64,000 nt of DNA, from the NCBI GenBank assembly GCA_028023455.1, contig JAQFVV010000012.1, positions 5,122,499-5,186,498 of the forward strand. The letters run 5' to 3'. This document shows, one piece after another, positions 22,835 to 34,319 of this stretch (its first letter is position 1; every line of letters begins with the position of its first letter). This DNA is from Epiperipatus broadwayi (taxonomy: Eukaryota > Onychophora > Udeonychophora > Euonychophora > Peripatidae). Below the pieces are notes generated by a model. The model did no database searches. It was not told the origin of the DNA and saw only the letters and a program-made list of their open reading frames with translations. A program made the position numbers and the translations under genes.

Positions 22835-23340
22835 TAAACATATTCTTAATTTTGAACCACTTCTGCGTCTCTTGTATCAGCACCCTCATGCTTTTCTTAC
22901 TTTGCTTACTGCCTTCCCTTGACCCTATTAATTAATAATCCACTGTATTATTTATTTACTCAAGAAAGTAGTAACTATAGTAATTTGCAAAAAAAACATA
23001 AAACTTTCATACAAGAATATTATTTAATAACAAACTAACAATATATTTAAAATGAATTTTTAAAAAAATGAAAAAATAATACCAATACCAATAGCAAAAT
23101 AAAAATATATAAAAATAAGACCCATAATTTGAAATGGTTTTTTAATATAATGGCATAGTTAGTAAGTGCAAATTACTTCTAAATCGATTGGCCGACTTAT
23201 TTAAATTTGAGTAAGAATTAGATAATTTATATTACTTTGGGTTTAGCATTATGCACATTTAATTTAAATATATATATATATTAATAATAAAAAGTCAGAT
23301 GTCACATGACATATATAGCTGGCATTTACCAATATGTAAA
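22835..23340. other. A/T-rich DNA, nothing recognised
   Basis: No feature supported. Confidence 0.45.
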
Positions 23341-23646
23341 ATTAAGAGCATGTTTAATGAGCTCTAAATAAGCTTTTTATTATTATTATTTTTTTATTAT
23401 GATAAATGCTATTACAAGAGAATGCATTCATATCATCTTTATCTTAGATTGTCCCCATCCCCAGACCGGTTTGACTTATGGGTCATCTCACTGAAGAGAC
23501 CCATAGGTCGAAACCGATCCAGGGATGGGGACAATCTAAGATAAAGATGATTTAAATGTCTTCTCTTGTAGTAGCATTTATCATAATAAAAAAAATAATA
23601 AAAAATAAAAAAAAGCTTGTTTAGAGCTCATTAGCATGCTCTTAAT
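23341..23646. repeat. 306-bp palindrome centred on a hammerhead-like motif (family H3)
   Basis: The left arm attaagagcatgtttaatga is mirrored by the right arm ending in agcatgctcttaat. Arms of about 150 bp pair with short indels and share an A/T-rich run and ttagattgtccccatcccc. The dyad centre lies near 23490, inside a short segment where hammerhead-like motifs are read on both strands. Confidence 0.85.
23484..23530 (+). ncRNA. Candidate hammerhead ribozyme core at a palindrome centre
   Basis: The + strand reads CTGAAGA (fits CUGANGA, position 7 being free), then a perfect 4-bp stem II GACC-CATA-GGTC, then GAAA, then CCGATC. The opposite strand has the related series GACCCATAAGTC-AAACCGGTC-TGGGG, where stem III (ACCGGT) and the first stem I positions (ATCTCA with TGGGG) are better kept but the GAAA core is altered. 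Combining the two suggests an intact ancestral hammerhead. On the + strand stem III has one mismatch and stem I is poor. Confidence 0.5.
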
Positions 23647-24850
23647 TTATATATATATATATAATATATTTATATTCTAGACAGGTCTTTGTAATAGTAT
23701 TTTGCACTATCTTCTATTCTCCCCACAGTTTGTTTAATAATGAAAGTAAATACTAAAAGTATTAGAAGTTAATGTGATCTGTACTAGCATTTGTTTATTT
23801 GACTTGAAAAAAATTGCAAGCATTTAGAATAATCCATGTAGTCATCATATTGCTTGCAAATTTAAACTGATATTGTAACTGCCACAACCTCAAAGTAAAT
23901 CTATTATGAGTTTCCATAAAAATGTACTATCATGTAGCAGTACAGATAACCTTCTCTTTTGCAGTACAATTATCACTAAAAGCAGTTATGACAATCTAAA
24001 TCCATGAAACATTTTAACTATAAAATACTGTCCTATGTTCCGGTCTTAGTATATCAAGAAAAATCTGAACATTTAATGTATCCATATTTTAATAAAAAGT
24101 GAAATTTTATCATCATTGCTATAACTACTTTCTGTTTTGTTATCATTTATACAACTACTTCGTCTATTAAAAGAGCAATCTACCAAAGTTAGTGATATAA
24201 CCAAGTTTTGTGGCAAGTCATTGTTATATCACATTTCCCACATTTTACTATATTAAATTAGGAGAATTCCTAAATGGGTCTGTCTAAGCATACAATTATG
24301 TGCTGAATAGACCTTCTGAATCAGTCCAGTTTCAAGTGTTTCATTATTAATTGTATTATTTGATATAAGATAACTTTCTAAGGACTTCTAGTGTGTTAAA
24401 TTTGCTCTTAGCACATAAATTTTATATAATTTAATATTTCTATTTAAACAAAAAGAAAAAGTCAAGAAACCATTACTTTTAAGTGATTATACAAACACAC
24501 AATCCCACTGATATAGAATGTAGAATGATATGGTCAGTGAAGAGAAGCAGACATGATTCTTCATTATAGAAAAAATATCTAATCTTAATAAATCACAGTT
24601 TGTTTGGAAGTAAGCATTTTGTTTGCATTAGAAATAATACTTTTTAATCAGGAATTGCCTATTGGTTATTCTCAATTATTGTTTGTATACAAAGATCATC
24701 ACAGCATTCAGAAACTGGATTTTTTCAAATATGAATTTATTTACAAATGAGATTTATCAAAATTATAGATGTACTTGATAACTTTCACTCAACTGTATCT
24801 TCTTGAAATATATAAATAAAGTTTGGCCCAGGTCATAATCTCATATATAT
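23647..24850. other. A/T-rich DNA, nothing recognised
   Basis: No supported feature other than a (TA)n run after the palindrome. Confidence 0.45.
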
Positions 24851-25186
24851 ATACCTGGGTTTCGTTTTACGCGATAGATAGGTTCCTCAGAAAACACGCG
24901 CAAACGAAATCGTGCAAAAATAGGTGTAACTTACCTTGAAAAAGGGGGAATACGGACTGTGATTTTTCAAAAATCGTGTAAGAGCAAAGCACCAATGTAA
25001 AATTACTTTAAAATTTGCGCAAAAAAAATAAGGAAATAAAATATGACTAATAAAAAATTTCAAATTTGAAAAAATTGATACAAGACAAACTTTTTAAACT
25101 ATTTTTTAACTATAATATTTAATTTTATTCAAAACAATGTGTATTTTTATGCATACATTTTTTAATACACGTTTTAATTATTATCG

Positions 25187-25560
25187 CTATTTGCCGGTAA
25201 ACAGGTTCATTTGCAAACTGGTTTTTGATTCTTCACAAGAGGAAATACAACTAGCGCCAACTTCACTCTCATGTTGTGTTAATTGTTTTCTGGTGACAAC
25301 GTAATTAGTAATTAATCTTTGAGATGATGATTTTATTAATTGTTTATGAATGCGATATCCAGACATACAACCATTTAGCTCTTGTTGGAATTTAAGAGCA
25401 CGTTCGTGATTAGTGTCATTTATAAGAAAATAATTTGCCAACTGATTAGAAAGTTGAAGACCTTCTCGAATCATTTTTGAAGTGAAAGAAATAGGTTCCA
25501 CTTCTGTTTCATTATCTTTTTCTACATTTTCTTCTGTATCTAAACTTTTATTTTTGTCTT
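25187..25560 (-). pseudogene. Jerky/Tigger-like transposase C-terminal relic
   Basis: An open minus-strand stretch of about 120 codons includes IREGLQLSNQLANYFLI, then an ERALKFQQELNGCMSGYR block, then QRLITNY. This matches the C-terminal tail of pogo/Tigger/jerky DDE transposases (a helix, the R-x-x-x-F-x-x-x-L-x-x-x-x-x-x-YR pattern and a terminal ITD/ITN-F motif). The frame continues upstream of the first Met with acidic residues. The DNA-binding and catalytic domains are absent, so it is a fragment. The family call is from motif memory. Confidence 0.5.
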
Positions 25561-25859
25561 TAATTTTTTAATTTTTAATTCTGTTTAAAAATCAAATTTT
25601 GTTTCACTGCTATTACTCACCTTTTAAAAATAAACTTGAGGACACTAAATGATTAATAATTGATTACGTTCTTTTTTAAAAAGCAAAAACAGAATGTGAT
25701 TTAAAATGCAAAATTAACACACACAATGTTTGAACAAATTTACATTATAATCTTGTAAAATTTAATGTGTATATACATAAAATGTGGAAATCATGATTTT
25801 AATTTTATTATTGCATAAAATCATACTATTATAAAGCACTGAAAATATTAAAATTACTA

Positions 25860-25955
25860 AGATGAAAGTCGAATTCCAATAATGTGCTATTATAACATAA
25901 GTGCGTGAAATTTATTATTTAAAGTAATAGCGCATTATCGGAGTTCGACTTCCGG
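25860..25955. repeat. Small inverted repeat (hairpin)
   Basis: gaaagtcgaattccaataat is mirrored by a cattatcggagttcgacttcc block, with pairing extended by gtgctatta / taatagcgc around a loop of about 30 nt. It lies inside the presumed Tigger-like element. Confidence 0.65.
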
Positions 25956-26025
25956 TTAAACATTAATCGCGTAACTTCAAAATCGTGTTAAATAAGTCCA
26001 AGTAAAAAGTGACCCAGGTGTATAT

Positions 26026-27001
26026 ATATATAACTGAATATTGAATATTTGTAAATACAGTAACTAAATATATATATATATATAATATAAATAAAATGTC
26101 TGTTAATTAGAACAAAATTGTTATCATAATAAAAAAAATAAATATAAAGATAATAAACTATTACAAACAGTCTTTCAATTTGGAGAAGTACTTTAAAACC
26201 TGCCTCAACTGCCATTAAATCCAAAAAAAGAAAAACAAAGCAGAGGCAAACATTATCAATTCAAATCCCATGAATCCCCTATTTTAATGTTAGCACTTTG
26301 CTTATTTATTGAATACATTTTATTCCTATTTATTATTTTTATTATGATCCCGTTTATATATATGTTCCACCTTTACTGATAAAAGGAGGTTGCCTTGACA
26401 ATAGTCTGAAATTGTTGATTGTTATTGGGATTATCTGTGTTTGATTGGTTTTTAATGATATATATATATATATCCTTATCGTTTGTTCAATAAATATCAA
26501 AATAATTTATTCCGTTGTAAAATAGATCTATACCAATCAACTTATTATGATGGTAAAACATATCTTTAATCGGTGAATCGCAGTACCCAATCAACATTTA
26601 TAATAAACCAAAGGATATCAAATATCTGTTGTTAAGGCAGTATTCAGATAATATTCGTTAACCAATTGGCTATGTGCACTTATGTTTATTAATAGATGAA
26701 CTAATAACTCCTTAGTAAAATAATTCTCAAAATTAAAATAACATTTAAAATTCTTTTTTAGAAATATAGATGTTTAAAATGAATGTTAAATGTGAAATAG
26801 ACTATCATTCAACCCACCCTAGAGAAAATTTTTTTTATAAACAATTAATCTTAATCTCTAAAGTAATAGAATCATTATTATTCTAAAAATTCCATTTAAA
26901 ATTAAGCCATAAAGTAATTGCTTAATCAGAATACCATACCAGTTTCACATTGAAATAGAAAATGAGATAAGGATATCTTTCAAAAGACTTTATATATATA
27001 T
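26026..27001. other. A/T-rich DNA left of the LTR element
   Basis: It contains one minus-strand copy of dispersed repeat B (26389-26460) and several (TA)n tracts, the last abutting the LTR. No gene recognised. Confidence 0.45.
26389..26460 (-). repeat. Dispersed repeat B, copy 3 (inverted)
   Basis: Reverse complement of the block at 4060-4150, including ccaatcaa, atcccaataacaatcaac and ctattgtcaaggcaacc. Confidence 0.7.
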
Positions 27002-27420
27002 ATCATCAATTGGACAATCGGGCCACACATTGACAGGCACCGAGAGCTCGCCTGTAACCATCATCAATTGGACAATCGGGCCACATGTTGACAGGCACCA
27101 AGAGCTCACCTGTAAACATCAACATTAATCAAGCTTAATACCTTGATGTCAAAGAACTACTATAATCAGACCCACGTTACTATAACCCAATAGAATAAAG
27201 GGACATACCAATGCCTACCATATTGACACCAAGAACTGTAATAGAATTCTTTATAACCAATGGCTTTAATCATTGGGCAGCCAAGAACTGTACCCATCAA
27301 TCTAACTGAATGCTCCCATCATTGTGGTGCCAAGAACTATAACCAAAAGCATATCATGCCATCTATATTATGCACCAAAGACTATAACTGAAATCTGGAG
27401 CAAATTACCACAAACAAAAC
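27002..27420. repeat. Iterated motif array at the LTR end
   Basis: A unit containing ggacaatcgggccaca, gacaggcaccaagagctc and tgtaacc is present twice at 27002-27120. Diverged versions of caccaagaactgtaa then recur at intervals of about 45-70 bp to about 27400 (ccaagaactgtaatag, gccaagaactgtacc, gccaagaactataacc, gcaccaaagactataac). The same series is present in the other LTR and continues across its inner edge toward gag (to about 36625). Confidence 0.75.
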
Positions 27421-30400
27421 TAATGATATAACATAAAATTGTTATGATCAAATCTGGTCGCAGCCAGGGTGTACCGCGAAGACCTATCATAGTAGTATGT
27501 GAAAATACATTAAACAAACTATAGGTATGCAATTTTATTATCCTTCAAACCTTAATTTGCGATTTTTCATCACATGAGACCTTATGGCCGACCATGAACA
27601 AGATCTATAATTTGTGAAACTACTAAAGATTATGAATTTTAAAATTACATATATGATTTTTAATACAAATGCTAGTCTAGGTAAGAGCTTTTGCAATAAT
27701 AAATAAACATGGAATACTTGGGTTCTTTTCTATAATTTAATAAATATCAATGAGACTCTTGTTATACTGATGAATGACAATTAAAACATTAAGTAAATAC
27801 ATTTAATCATGTCATTATCTGGTAAATCTGTTTATAAGTTTATAAAATCAATCAATTTTGTATCATGTACTCGAATCAACTACGCAAAGCTTAAATGATG
27901 GAAAAGGTAAATGGGATTTTATTGTAATGTTTTTCTCAAAATATTACAAGGACAAAAAACATTCAAATGTTTTTCTCAAAATATTACTAAACTCTTATAT
28001 CATGCTGACAATAGTATGTACTTCAATGTATGCTCTATTCAAGATATATGATTTCTGATTTTATGAATGACAAATAGCAACGGCACAGTAAGTTTAATTA
28101 TAAATCAATATTTATTTACAATTTTTATGACTAATAAGTAATTGATGTTTAATGTAATAACTAAATACATAAATAAACAAATAAAATAAATAAATAAATT
28201 ATAATTCCATTGGCTTCCTTCAATAACATATCATAGGCACAGTTTTATAAAGCCTAATCATACATTATATTACAATTTGATATAATTGATGTCTTGAGGA
28301 AATTATACTAAAATTCAACATCAAATCATGAAATATCCAATGTGTCAGTTCCAGAACCAATAAACCTATACTGTAGACCTATAATAATGTAATAAATAAT
28401 ATTATATTTGTAGGATTTAGCTATAATGCTAATGCTAAATAAAAATGAAAATTTAAACTTCAATTCAGATAAAATATTAATTAACAAACAGTTAATTATT
28501 ATGAGGTAACTTAGATAGAATGTCCTGCTATACTTTATGACTTAACTTATAAATTATGCTTATAAATGGAAGAAGATGATTTTAGCAGAATAACCAAAAT
28601 ACTTTGCCCAAACTTATATTTATGAAGTAAAATCATATTCCTGTGGATGCATTCATCTACACATAGGAATTATATAACACTGAGTGCTTTGTGGATTTAT
28701 ACACCATCATAAAGCAATAAATATAATTACACAATTCTGCGGATTAACCACCAGCGCAGGAATGAGTGTAAAAATACAGAAAGTGGCAATTAATTAATCT
28801 GCAGATTAACCACCAGCACAGATTAATGCCTTTTAACATTATAAAGCAATATTACTATTTACTTCACATTTAAAGTGCAAAAATCATCCTCCTCAGTTAT
28901 TCTGACCATTCAGAAAACACTAACATTTTAGCAGATGTGGGTTCTTGCATAATAAAAAGTGTTTCACTAATCAGGACAACTAATATATTAAATTATCTTG
29001 CTTAAAATAAAAACATAGCAACAATGTAATATAAGTGACATTAGTATAGGAATAGAACTCTGGAAAGACTCATAAGACACTTCATGAGAGGTTGACACAT
29101 ATCATAAATTCATTAGTAATTTTCAAGCTTTTTCGTGAGCGCTATTCCCTTGAATAAGTATTTTATTCAATCCCATTAATTTAATTTAAACCTAATAAAA
29201 TATAACTCATGAACTTCACATACAAGTTCATATAACAATAAAATTAAATTAATTCATTCTTACTTAAATACATGAATTCTAGCAGGTGTGCGTGTGACAT
29301 AAATTAAATTGTACAGCATTTTATAATAATAAATATGATCCATGAAATCCATGTAAAAATGTCTTGAACAATAAATACACAAAGTAATAATTATAATTAT
29401 AGTTGAATTCCATAAATGTAATTCTATCTATTTGTCTTAGATATTATAAGCACTTTTAAATTAATGATTTTACGTGGCTCCATAAATATAAAACAATTCC
29501 AAAAACATGACACGCAGAGTTTAAATGAAAATGTTCTTCATAAGTTATTAAATTCTACATTTCTATATAAAACTGTTCCAAGTTTATAACATCCAGGCTA
29601 ATATTTATTTATCCACATTTAAATTTAGGGATACTAATTAGAGCAAATAATTTAATAATTCCAAATTAACGATAAAATTAGAAAGTAGTTTTAGTTAATT
29701 ATTTGAAGACTGTTTCCATTATTCAAATGGTAAACAAATTAACTAGCAAATACATTACTGGCAGTATAAAGTTAAATAAATTAATCAATGCTATATTATT
29801 TTAAATTATAAACGGAAATATTAAACCATGTTAATAACTTTAACATTTAACTTTGATTTTAAACCTCTTCTTTTTTAAAAAGAAAGTTTTCATATTTAAA
29901 AAACTTCTGTAATTAAAACATCTATTTAGTTTTGCCAAATTGTAGAATAATAAAATATTCCAAACATACCGAGATTCTGCAATTAATTCTGCTTTTAAAT
30001 TTGAAAGCTCCGACATATTTTTAAGTGTAAATATTGGAAAATTATTAGCGATTTGATCCACTTGGCTAGCTGACCTGAACAGATTTTTAAATTTAGCACT
30101 TCATTCTATTATTAAATATCACCATTTTATGTTTACATTTGTAGAAAACTTTTTGGTAAATCCGTTTACTTATTAACTATTTTTAAAAAATAAGCTTATC
30201 ATATTTTACATACATTTTATTCTTACACCATTTTCTTTTTCTGTAACAGCAACCTTATCGCAGACGATCTCTTTAATCGCGCTCTTTTTTTTTACATTGA
30301 AACGCATATGTAATTACTATATTTTTATCTAATAATTAAAAATTAGTTAAACAAATGGTTTTTTAATTCAATGAAAATAATTTCTAAGACTATTTTAAAC

Positions 30401-30706
30401 AAATAAAAATTATTATTATTTTCAATCACATTTTACTAAATTTAATGTGTTGTCAATTTTTAAAAAGTTAAACATATTTTGATACAAATCAGTGGATGGA
30501 AAGAAGCAATTTAAATACATTAAAATAACACAGACAATAAGTAAAGCAAAATATTACTTATTCTCTCTAATAAATTATCTTGAATGCAAGAAAATAATCT
30601 GTTCAAAAATGCAAACCAAGGCAATCAAATCACCAAAAAGAAGACAGAGAAATTTTTATACCAGTTATATCGATCTTTATATTTTATACTAAAATATAAG
30701 GTTACA
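27002..30706 (-). repeat. 3' LTR of the gypsy element
   Basis: This matches 36716-40382 almost base for base, with single-base changes and a few small indels (for example a replaced patch near 27926-27955). Its outer end lacks the TGTAACC terminus seen in the other LTR and instead runs directly from (TA)n into atcatcaattgg. It starts, on the element strand, with TGTAACC at 30706, right after the polypurine tract. Confidence 0.9.
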
Positions 30707-30722
30707 GTTTACACCCCCCTAT
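30707..30722 (-). promoter_or_regulatory. Polypurine tract
   Basis: On the minus strand the tract reads ATAGGGGGGTGTAAAC, directly followed by the LTR start TGTAACC. This is the expected plus-strand priming site of an LTR retroelement and fixes the inner edge of the 3' LTR. Confidence 0.75.
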
Positions 30723-30892
30723 GGAAAAAATTTATCTTTCTTCAGAATTTCATTTCATCAAATTCTATAAAATGTACATCCTAACTCACTATTTTCATTA
30801 TCCTATCTATAATCTATCAATAACTATTTTTTATTCAATCTACTTCCTCATTAATCTGAATATGGTATAACATTTACATGATATAAATCCCA

Positions 30893-33800
30893 TTAATTTA
30901 TTGAAGGTGCAGGTTTTAAACTACGTGCATTATAGGTGCCTCGGATTCCTCCAGGGGTTGAGAGCATAAATGCATTCTCTCCCACCTGGCTTTCAATCAT
31001 GAAAGGCCCATTATATAGGCTCAAAAATTTTCTAAATTCATTTTTTGTAAATTGCTAACATGAGGAGTATGAACAAATACAAAATATCTGTCCTTAAAAG
31101 GATGTGGTTTACCCTTATACTGTTTGGAGTGCTTTTGGCTCATTTTTCATAAATTACACCTGGCTTTTTCTATATCAAGATCACTATTTATTTCTTCTGG
31201 AATCATGGGTAAAGGAGTATTGATCAGTAATGTCTCATGTCTTCCAAATTGAAGCCTAATAGGAGTAAATTTTGTGGATTCATTCATGGTAATGTTTATG
31301 TAATTGATAACTTCAGGCAACTTATTTACCCACAACCGGTGATTATCCTTCACATACACATGAAATAGCCTACTCAACTCCCTCATCACCCTTTCACATG
31401 GATTGGATTGTGGATTTCTTATAGAACTCATAATATGTTGGATATTATGTCTCCTAATCCATTTTCTCCATGTGCTGGAAATAAAAGCAGTAGCATGATC
31501 CGTAAGAATAGACATAGGTTTTCCCACCAAAGGAAATTGACTATTGCTAAGACATTTAATGACATTTTTTGCATCAGTCTTAGGGACAGGATATGCACAT
31601 ACATATTTGGTAAATAAGTCATAGGTAACTAGGATGAATTTTTGTTTATTAAAGGGTGGAAGAGGTCCATAGAAGTCCAATGATAATAACTCATTAGGTC
31701 CCCCTGGAAGAATAGGTTGAAGTACTCCAGCATATGATTTTCCAGAATGTTTTGACTTCAGACAAATCTCACAGTGTCTTAATTGACTTACAATTGATGC
31801 ATACATGTTTGACCAGTAAAAATATTTTTTCAATATGTGCTCTAACTTTGGTGAGCCATAATGACCATATTTGCAATGAACATAAGAGATTAGTCGATTA
31901 GTCATACACTTAGGTATCACTACCTTCCATGAGCTATCATTGTTAGGTATAGTCTGATACATCAACATGCCCTGATATAATTTGTATCTACTTTTAATTC
32001 TTGTAATATCCCTATTCTGGCTTATGGGTACAATAGGATTAGATAGTAATTTAATTATTCTTCCAAATTTCACATCTTGAGACTGTTCTACTGCAAGGTT
32101 CTTATAATCGCCTTCAATAGTTTCATCTGTAACCAACTCAATATTTGTAATTACAATATTGTGATGGTTGGGATGAAAAGACAATGAATCTACAGGGTTA
32201 TGGCTCAAAGCATCTGCTATGACATTTTTATCTCCCTCATAATATTGAATTTTGTATTGAAACTGTTGGAGATAAAGGCTCCATCTGACCAACCTTTCAT
32301 TGTTTAAATAACTTTTATTAAGGAACTCTAAGCTCCTATGATCACTTAAGACCACAACCTCTGATCCCAGCAAAAATTGATGGAGTTTCTGGAAAGCCCA
32401 GACTACAGCTAAGGCTTCCTTTTCAGTAACAGAGTAATTTAGTTCAGGCCCCTTTAGACACCTGCTCAAAAAGTACAAAATTTGAGGCTTCTGAAAATCA
32501 TCTAATTGGTATAGAACTACTCCTAATCCATAATTACTGCTGTCAGTTTGTAGATAAAATATCTTGCTAAAATCTGGATAAGCCAAAATGACCTTTTTTA
32601 GGAATGTAGCCTTGATCTTATTAAATTCTAATGTATGCTCAGTGTCCCACTTCCATTTCACACTTCCCTTTAATAATAATGACAGTGACATGGTATCGTT
32701 GGAAAAATCTTGGTAAAATTTATGATAATAGTTACATAAACCTAGGAATGATTTAAGCTGTTTCTTAGTTTTAGGGATAGGAAAGTTTTGAATGGCTGTA
32801 ACTTTATCCAGATGGGGTTTAATTCCCTGATCACTGACTAGATGCCCAGAAAAGTGATTTCAGTGGCTGCAAAGGTACATTTTTCTAAATTAATTTTTAT
32901 ATTATTGGTGTGACATTCAAAAAAAAATAAAGCTAAATCATTTAAATGCTCATATATGTTTGCAGACGCAATAACGATATCATCAACATACATAATGATT
33001 TTTTCCTTTAATTGATTGGAAAAAATCCTATCCAAACACCTGATAAGTCCTGCTCCACTGTTAATTAAACCAAAAGGCATCCTTTCGAAAACATAGGATT
33101 GGCCTTCAAAACGAAAAGCAGTGTACTTTTGGTCATCAGTATGCAATGGAATTTGCCAATAACTGGCTGTCAAGTCAAAAGTTGAAAAAATATATTTGCC
33201 CTTGAACTTGATCAAAAGTTCATGAACAGGTGGAGGCACATCATGTTCTGGAATGGTTAATTGGTTTAGCACACGTGCATCTAGGCACACCCGGACTGAT
33301 CCTTTTTTTTCTTACAATCACAAGAGGATTGACGTAGGCTGAAGGGCTTTTCTTGACGATATGCCATTCAATCATTTTATTGATTTGCTGCTGTACCTCT
33401 GCCTGGTATTGGTATGGAATGGGGTATGATCGCTGCTGGAATGGTGCTTCATTCCTGAGTTTGATTCGGTGGACGTATCCTCCAATAATGCCTGGTATCT
33501 TTGAAAATATATCCTTGTACTGGATCATCAATTGATGTAATTGTTCTTTATAATCAAGATCCAAAATGTTAGAATCATCTAATTTAATCTTTATGTTTAA
33601 TTCAACTGATGTATCATGTATGACCATTAACTGATTCAAATGAACATTTATATTATCATAAAAATGACAAAAATCATTATTAAAGGCAAAAAGTTTATTT
33701 TTAAAATCAATATTGCATTTATTTAAGCTCATGAAGTCGGAACCGATTATAACTTCATGAATAAGATTAGGCATTATTAGGAAGACATGCCCAAATTTAG

Positions 33801-34146
33801 ATTCACCAATTTTTACATTAAGCCAGATTTGCTTATTCAAAAGTTTCGCTTTTCTCCCATTCACAAGCGTAACCTGGATTGGTTTTACAGGAAGTAAAGG
33901 TACAGATTTATTTGCATCCACAATTCTATCATAAACAATCGAGGACAATATTGATGCCTGACTCCCAGAGTCTATCAAGGCATTAACAAGAACACCTTCA
34001 ATGTAAATTTTGACAATAGGACAATTATATAATATAGGAGGGTCCACAACATCATAAGGCTCTAACAGATCAATATCAAGGTCTATACTATTTACATGTA
34101 CCCCTTCATTGTCTATATGGTTCCTCCCCAAGTTAGCAACAGGCAC
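30893..34146 (-). pseudogene. Gypsy pol: protease, RT, RNase H, integrase (frame-disrupted)
   Basis: Segment 1 (33241-34146) has the aspartic protease motif LIDSGSQAS at residues 57-65 and the start of RT. Segment 2 (32838-33290) has RT motif A (FDLTASYWQIP), MPFGL and catalytic YVDD (residues 101-104). Segment 3 (31147-32691, frame open upstream to about 32850) has RNase H (D50, E92, D117), an integrase HHCC finger (H272, H277, C307, C310), the integrase triad D339, D398, E433, and no early stop. After an in-frame TGA at about 31147 and one more shift, a GPF-type integrase C-terminus runs to a stop at 30893. The shift between segments 1 and 2 falls in a T8 run (about 33303-33310). Catalytic residues are intact, but continuous translation is impossible without recoding. 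Confidence 0.9.
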
Positions 34147-34319
34147 CCACAGTGAGGAACTTTTCCATGAGGCCCCTTCTAGTTTAATGTACTACTTTTA
34201 ATATTCGTCCTAATACCCTTTGTGTGAGATGGTTTAATTCCACTAACAGAAGGTTGATCTCTATCTTGGGTCTTATTAATTAGACCAGGTTGACCATTAA
34301 CTCTGTAATAAAATTTTGG

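Larger units (their letters stand above)
24851..26025 (-). mobile_element. Possible Tigger/pogo-like element (internally deleted)
   Basis: Both edges adjoin (TA)n and carry a short inverted match: acctgggt at about 24855 and acccaggt at about 26010-26017. Inside the left end, blocks such as cgttttacgcga and aaatcgtgcaaaaa, mirrored in spirit by cgcgtaacttcaaaatcgtg on the right, resemble the C-G-rich ends of Tigger-type elements. The terminal inverted match is short, so the limits are provisional. The coding relic at 25187-25560 supports the class. Confidence 0.4.
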
